DNA of 37,618 nucleotides. Origin: Chromobacterium piscinae (GTDB taxonomy: Bacteria; Pseudomonadota; Gammaproteobacteria; Burkholderiales; Chromobacteriaceae). The stretch is taken from the NCBI RefSeq assembly GCF_021129175.1, contig NZ_JAJOHV010000090.1, positions 1-37,618 on the forward strand, given 5' to 3'. A program made the translations under genes and the position numbers. The notes below the pieces were generated by a model. The model saw only the letters and a program-made list of their open reading frames with translations. It was not told where the DNA came from and made no database searches. This document shows, one piece after another, positions 33,412 to 37,618 of this stretch. Position 1 is the first letter of the stretch. Each line of letters starts with the position of its first letter.

Positions 33412-36400
33412 TTACAGTTTTTCCAGCTTGACCAGGAAGGCCTTGTACTCGGGCGTCTGGGTGTTGCAGTCTCCGACCGCGGGCGGCAGCGAGTTGGTCA
33501 GATAGCCCGGCCGCGCCACGCCCTCCCAGCCCCAGTGCAGCGGGATGCCGATCTGGTGCACGGTTTGGCCGTTGACCTTCAGCGCCATCAAGCGCTTGGT
33601 CACCACCGCCTTGGCTTTGACGAAGCCGCGGTTGGAGCTGACCTTGACCATGTCGCCCTGGACGATGCCTTTTTCGCGGGCCAAGGCTTCGCCGATCTCG
33701 ACGAATTGCTCGGGCTGGGCGATGGCGCTCAAGAGCACCGACTTGGTCCAGAACTGGAAATGCTCGGTCAGGCGGTAAGTCGTCCCGACGTAGGGGAAGT
33801 CTTTATGCGTGCCCAGCCGCTTCTTGTCGCTGTCGAACAACCGCACCGCCGGGCTGGATACCACTTTGGGGTGCAGCGGGTTGGTGCCGATCGGGCTTTC
33901 CATCGGTTCGTAGTGTTCGGGGAAGGGGCCGTCCACCAGCTTGTCGGCGCAGAACAGCCGGCCCACGCCTTCCGGGTTCATGATGAAGGGCATCATGCCG
34001 GAATCTGGGGCGGCGTCGGCCTTGAAGTCCGGCACGTCGCCGCCCACCCATTTGTCACCGTTCCAGCTGATCAGCTTGCGCTTCGGGTCCCACGGCTTGC
34101 CGGACGGATCACAGGAGGCGCGGTTGTAAAGGATGCGGCGGTTGGCTGGCCACGACCACGACCAGCCCGGCGTGTTGCCGAGGCCGGTGTCGGTGTTGTC
34201 TCGGCGCGCCATCTGGTTGCCGGCCTGCGGCCAGCAGCCGGAGAAGATCCAACAGGCGCAGGAGGTGCGGCCGTCGTCCTGCAGCACGGCGAAGCCGGGA
34301 ATTTGCTCGCCCTTCTTCACCAAGGTCTTGCTCGGGTCGGCCGGGTCCGGCAGGTCGGCCAGCGCCTTGCCGTTCATTTCCATCGCCAGCTCGCTGGGCG
34401 TCGGGGCTTTGGGATTGCGGTAGGCCCAGCTGGTCTTGAGTATGGGCTCGGCCAGCTTGCCGCCTTCCTTGCGGTAGAGGTCGCGGATGGCGACGAACAG
34501 CTCGCCGATGATCTCGTTGTCGCCCCTGGCCTGGCCCGGCGGCTCAGCGCCTTTCCAATGCCATTGCAGCCAGCGCGCGGAGTTGACGATGGAGCCGTCC
34601 TCCTCGGCGAAACAGGTGGATGGCAGCCGGAACACCGTGGTCTGGATCTTGGCCGGGTCGACGTCGTGCGCTTCGCCGTGGTTTTGCCAGAAGGTGGAGG
34701 TCTCGGTGGCGATCGGGTCGATGATCACCATGTACTTGAGCTTGGAGAAGGCCTCGGTCACTTTGGCGGCGTCCGGGAAGCTGGCCAGCGGGTTGAAGCC
34801 CTGGACGATGAAACCGTTCATCTTGCCCTGGTACATCAGCTCGGCCATGTGCAGCACGTCGTACATCTTGTCCCACTTGGGCAGCCAGTCGTAGCCCCAG
34901 TCGTTTTCCTTGCTCGCGTTGTCGCCCCACATCCATTTCATCAGGCTGACGAAGAACTTGGGCGTGTTGCTCCAGTAATTGAACTGGTTGGCCTGCAGGG
35001 CCTTGGGCGTGGTCTTGGCCAGATAAGTGGCCAGGTCCGGGTGGTCGGCTTCGCTCGGCAGCGTCAGGTAGCCGGGCAGCTGGGTGGACAGCAGGCCCAG
35101 GTCGGACAGGCCCTGGATGTTGGAGTGGCCGCGCAGCGCGTTGACGCCGCCGCCGGGCATGCCGATGTTGCCCAGCAGCAATTGGATCATCGCCATGGTG
35201 CGGATGTTCTGCGAGCCGGTGGTGTGCTGGGTCCAGCCCAGCGCGTACAGGATGGTGCCGGCCCGGTCCGGGCGGGCGGTTTCGCCCAGTTCCTTGCACA
35301 CCTGCAGAAAACCGTCCACCGGCGTGCCGCAGATGGTGTTGACCACTTCCGGCGTATAGCGCGAGTAGTGCTGCTTCAACAACTGCCACACGCAGCGCGG
35401 GTGCTGCAGCGTCGGATCGGTTTTGGCGTAGCCGTCGTCGCCCAGCTCGTAGTTCCAGCTGCTCTTGTCGTACTTGCCCTTGGTGGCGTCGTAGCCGGAG
35501 AACAGGCCTTCGTCGAAGCGGTAGTCGTCGCGGACGATCAGCGCGGCGTTGGTGTAGGCCTTGACGTAGTCCCAGTGGATCTTGTCGTTCTTGATCAGCC
35601 AGTTGATCACGCCGCCCAGGAAGGCGATGTCGGAGCCGACGCGGATGGGGAGATAGAGATCGGACACCGAGGCCGTGCGGTTGTAGCGCGGATCGACCAC
35701 GATCAGCCGCGTGCCGCGCGTCTTCTTCGCCTCTATCGCCCACTTGAAGCCCACCGGGTGGGCCTCGGCGGCGTTGCCGCCCATCACCAGGATGAAGTCG
35801 GCGTTCTTGATGTCCACCCAGCTGTTGGTCATCGCGCCGCGGCCGAAGGTGGAGGCCAGCGCCGATACTGTCGGACCGTGGCAGACGCGGGCCTGGGCGT
35901 CGGTGGCGACGATGCCCAGGCTGCGGATGAATTTCTGCGAGATGATGCCGGTTTCGTTGGAGCCGGCCGACGCAGTCAGCATCGCGGTGGACAGCCAGCG
36001 GTTGATCGGCACGCCGGCGGCGTTTTTCTCGACGATATGCGCGTCGCGGTCGTCCTTCATCAGGCGGGCGATGCGGGCAATCGCCTCGTCCCAGCTGACG
36101 CGTTTCCACTCGCTGCTGCCAGCCTCGCGCACTTCCGGGTATTTCAGCCGCTTGGGGCTGTGGATGAAGTCGAGCAGGCCGGCGCCCTTGGGACAGAGCG
36201 AGCCGCGGCTGACCGGATGGTCCGGATCGCCCTCGATATGGTAGATCTCGCCGTGCGTGTTCTTGGCGCCGTCGCCCAGCCCGTACAGGATCAGGCCGCA
36301 GCCGACGGAGCAGTAGGTACAGGTGTTGCGGGTTTCGCGCGCGCCCATCAGCTTGAACTGCCTGACTTCGGCCAAGGCCAGCTGCGGCGCGAAGCCCATG

Positions 36401-36468
36401 GCGACCAGGCTGGATGCGCCCAGCTGAGCAGCGGTCAGCTTGAACAGCTGGCGTCGGGTGACTTGCAT
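33412..36468 (-). CDS. fdnG: formate dehydrogenase-N catalytic (alpha) subunit, cysteine type
   Basis: This 1018-residue molybdenum enzyme oxidises formate in the periplasm. It has a Tat signal (TRRQLFK, residues 4-10), the 4Fe-4S ligands C50, C53 and C57 (TCTYCSVGC), and long blocks nearly identical to E. coli FdnG such as GRGAMTNSWVDIKNADFI and FLPSTCFAEE-like RLPSTCFAEEDGSIVN. The active-site residue is C196 (TGC at 35883-35881) in ARVCHGP, exactly where E. coli FdnG has selenocysteine, so the gene needs no selC/selB. GGAGGAAA precedes the ATG. It leads the fdnGHI operon. Confidence 0.97.
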   Translation of the reverse strand: MQVTRRQLFKLTAAQLGASSLVAMGFAPQLALAEVRQFKLMGARETRNTCTYCSVGCGLILYGLGDGAKNTHGEIYHIEGDPDHPVSRGSLCPKGAGLLDFIHSPKRLKYPEVREAGSSEWKRVSWDEAIARIARLMKDDRDAHIVEKNAAGVPINRWLSTAMLTASAGSNETGIISQKFIRSLGIVATDAQARVCHGPTVSALASTFGRGAMTNSWVDIKNADFILVMGGNAAEAHPVGFKWAIEAKKTRGTRLIVVDPRYNRTASVSDLYLPIRVGSDIAFLGGVINWLIKNDKIHWDYVKAYTNAALIVRDDYRFDEGLFSGYDATKGKYDKSSWNYELGDDGYAKTDPTLQHPRCVWQLLKQHYSRYTPEVVNTICGTPVDGFLQVCKELGETARPDRAGTILYALGWTQHTTGSQNIRTMAMIQLLLGNIGMPGGGVNALRGHSNIQGLSDLGLLSTQLPGYLTLPSEADHPDLATYLAKTTPKALQANQFNYWSNTPKFFVSLMKWMWGDNASKENDWGYDWLPKWDKMYDVLHMAELMYQGKMNGFIVQGFNPLASFPDAAKVTEAFSKLKYMVIIDPIATETSTFWQNHGEAHDVDPAKIQTTVFRLPSTCFAEEDGSIVNSARWLQWHWKGAEPPGQARGDNEIIGELFVAIRDLYRKEGGKLAEPILKTSWAYRNPKAPTPSELAMEMNGKALADLPDPADPSKTLVKKGEQIPGFAVLQDDGRTSCACWIFSGCWPQAGNQMARRDNTDTGLGNTPGWSWSWPANRRILYNRASCDPSGKPWDPKRKLISWNGDKWVGGDVPDFKADAAPDSGMMPFIMNPEGVGRLFCADKLVDGPFPEHYEPMESPIGTNPLHPKVVSSPAVRLFDSDKKRLGTHKDFPYVGTTYRLTEHFQFWTKSVLLSAIAQPEQFVEIGEALAREKGIVQGDMVKVSSNRGFVKAKAVVTKRLMALKVNGQTVHQIGIPLHWGWEGVARPGYLTNSLPPAVGDCNTQTPEYKAFLVKLEKL

Positions 36469-36759
36469 CGTCTTTCCTCCAGAGTACCCGCGCTACCGGA
36501 GGCGAACGGATAAACCAAGTGGATTTTATTTCTGAATCTTTATTCTTTTATGCTACTCCGATGAAGGGCTAATGACCACCTTATTGACATGGCTTTTGCG
36601 GGGCAAGCCGGAACCCGGGGCGGGGAGGCTGCGCGATGAATGGCGCGAATGGAACCAGACCGCTGCGGTAAACCGGCTGGCGGCGGGGAGGTGTCCCGCC
36701 GGCCCGTCCTGTTATTTGTAGCAGTTTTATTACTATTTGCAGTTTATTGATTAAAACTA

Positions 36760-37617
36760 TCAGTTTGGCGAATCATTGTGCCAGCCTCCGCCTAGCGCCT
36801 TGAGCAGACCGACGCTGGCTGCCAGTTGGCCGCCGCGCAGCTGCGCCAGTGTCCGTTGCGCCGCCAGCTGGCTTTGGCGGGCGCTCGCCAAAGCCAGCGC
36901 GCTGTCCAGGCCTTCGCGATAGCGCAGCTGGCTGACGGCGTAGGCCTTGTCCTGGTTGCGTACCGCCTCGTCCTGCTGGCGGCGCGCGGCATCCAATCCA
37001 TGCAGCGCGTTCAGCGCGTCCTGGGTTTCCTGCACCGCCTGCAGCACGGTTTGGCGATAGCTGGCCAGCGCGGCGCGGTAGCCAGCCTCGGCGTAGTCGA
37101 TGCCGGCGCGGGTCTTGCCGTTGTCGAACAAGGTTTGCGTCGCCTGCAGGCCGATGCCCCAGATCAGCGCCGGCGTGGAGAACAGATTGGCGAGGCCGGT
37201 CGATTCGCTGCCGATGTAGGCCGGAGCCAGCGTTAGTTGCGGGAAGTAGGCGGCCTTGGCGATACCGATCTGGGCATTGGCGGCGGCCATCGCCCGCTCG
37301 GCGGATGCGATGTCGGGGCGGCGCTGCAGCAGATCGCTGGGCGCGCCGCTCGGCAAAGCCGGCAAGTCGGCAGGCAGCGAGCCGGATGCCAGCCGGAACG
37401 AGGGCGCCGGCGCGCCGCTGAGCGTGGCCAGCAGGTCTTCGCTGGCGCGGCGTTGATTGAGCAGCAGCTCGCGCTGGGCACGGCTGGCGGCCACGGAAGC
37501 GGCCTGCTGCGCTTCGTCGCCGGCGGAGGCCAGGCCCGCCCGGCGGCGGATGCCGGTCAGCTCCAGCCCCCACTGCTGCGCGTCGAGGATGCCGTCCAGC
37601 AGCCGGATTTCTTCGTC
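36760..37617 (-). CDS. TolC/OprM-type outer-membrane efflux protein, C-terminal part
   Basis: The frame stays open to the right edge, so the N-terminus lies outside. The visible 285 residues contain the hallmarks of the second half of an RND outer-membrane factor (NodT/OprM family): LPSGAPSDLLQRRPDIASAE, ANAQIGIAKAAYFPQLTL, and LFDNGKTRAGIDYAEAGYR, followed by long coiled-coil helices. The protein would form a trimeric channel for an efflux pump. The GTG at 37494 is internal. Any partner pump genes would lie to the right of the window. Confidence 0.92.
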   Translation of the reverse strand, partial: DEEIRLLDGILDAQQWGLELTGIRRRAGLASAGDEAQQAASVAASRAQRELLLNQRRASEDLLATLSGAPAPSFRLASGSLPADLPALPSGAPSDLLQRRPDIASAERAMAAANAQIGIAKAAYFPQLTLAPAYIGSESTGLANLFSTPALIWGIGLQATQTLFDNGKTRAGIDYAEAGYRAALASYRQTVLQAVQETQDALNALHGLDAARRQQDEAVRNQDKAYAVSQLRYREGLDSALALASARQSQLAAQRTLAQLRGGQLAASVGLLKALGGGWHNDSPN

Positions 37618-37618
37618 C

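Noticed and set aside
33022-36513. 1163-codon plus-strand frame opposite fdnG
   Set aside because: It is the antisense shadow of fdnG/fdnH codons in GC-rich DNA; the translation is Val/Gly/Ala/His-rich with no family motif.
36746-36762. FNR site near the fdn promoter region (TTGAT...ATCAG)
   Set aside because: The half sites are 7 bases apart instead of 4, and the element lies nearly 300 bases from fdnG beside the end of the efflux gene.
1-37618. CRISPR array, tRNA or rRNA genes, integrase or complete insertion sequence
   Set aside because: None seen on reading both strands. The only regular tandem repeat is the coding 192-bp repeat at 27720-28298.

Overview
The window looks like the chromosome of a GC-rich, motile, respiratory betaproteobacterium. 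The tandem short flagellins, flaG-fliD-fliS-fliT order, yicC/kinase/phosphatase/rph block and RstBA system fit the Chromobacterium/Neisseriales group. That placement is inferred from gene content and order; no rRNA or tRNA is present to confirm it.

Layout. (1) 1-7899: a flagellin-modification-like cassette on the plus strand, made of the 3' part of a large glycosyltransferase, a B12-binding radical SAM enzyme with a TPR-like tail, and a 1291-residue four-module glycosyltransferase. (2) 8000-14552: flagellar block with two near-identical flagellins, each behind its own sigma28-type promoter, then flaG, fliD, fliS, fliT, a DUF2802 protein, fliK and a free-standing FlhB-C-like protein. (3) 14622-18590: a hydroxyacid dehydrogenase, HU, two small exported proteins and a chemoreceptor. 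(4) 18591-22997: an accessory stretch with poor coding content, a second, AT-richer B12-radical SAM gene, and a ChrA-type transporter flanked by a decayed copy of the yicC 3' end. (5) 22998-26578: yicC, then a Ser/Thr kinase, PP2C phosphatase and RNase PH. (6) 26630-30557, minus strand: rstA, rstB, a 300-residue Lys/Ala/His repeat protein resembling the acid-shock protein Asr, and a trypsin-fold protease. (7) 30638-36468, minus strand: formate dehydrogenase-N genes fdnG, fdnH, fdnI and the maturation factor fdhE. (8) 36760 to the end, minus strand: part of a TolC/OprM-type outer-membrane channel.

How the genes may work together. The flagellins have a Ser/Thr-rich variable loop with one cysteine and sit directly behind two modular glycosyltransferases and a B12-radical SAM enzyme. 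A modified filament, glycosylated and perhaps C-methylated, is the simplest reading, but it is inference. The most specific new link is at 26.6-30.6 kb. An Asr-like repeat protein lies immediately downstream of rstBA and has a near-perfect match to the E. coli RstA box starting two bases beyond the rstB stop codon. In E. coli RstA activates asr, located elsewhere. Here regulator, sensor, operator and target are contiguous, followed by an exported serine protease that could process the product.
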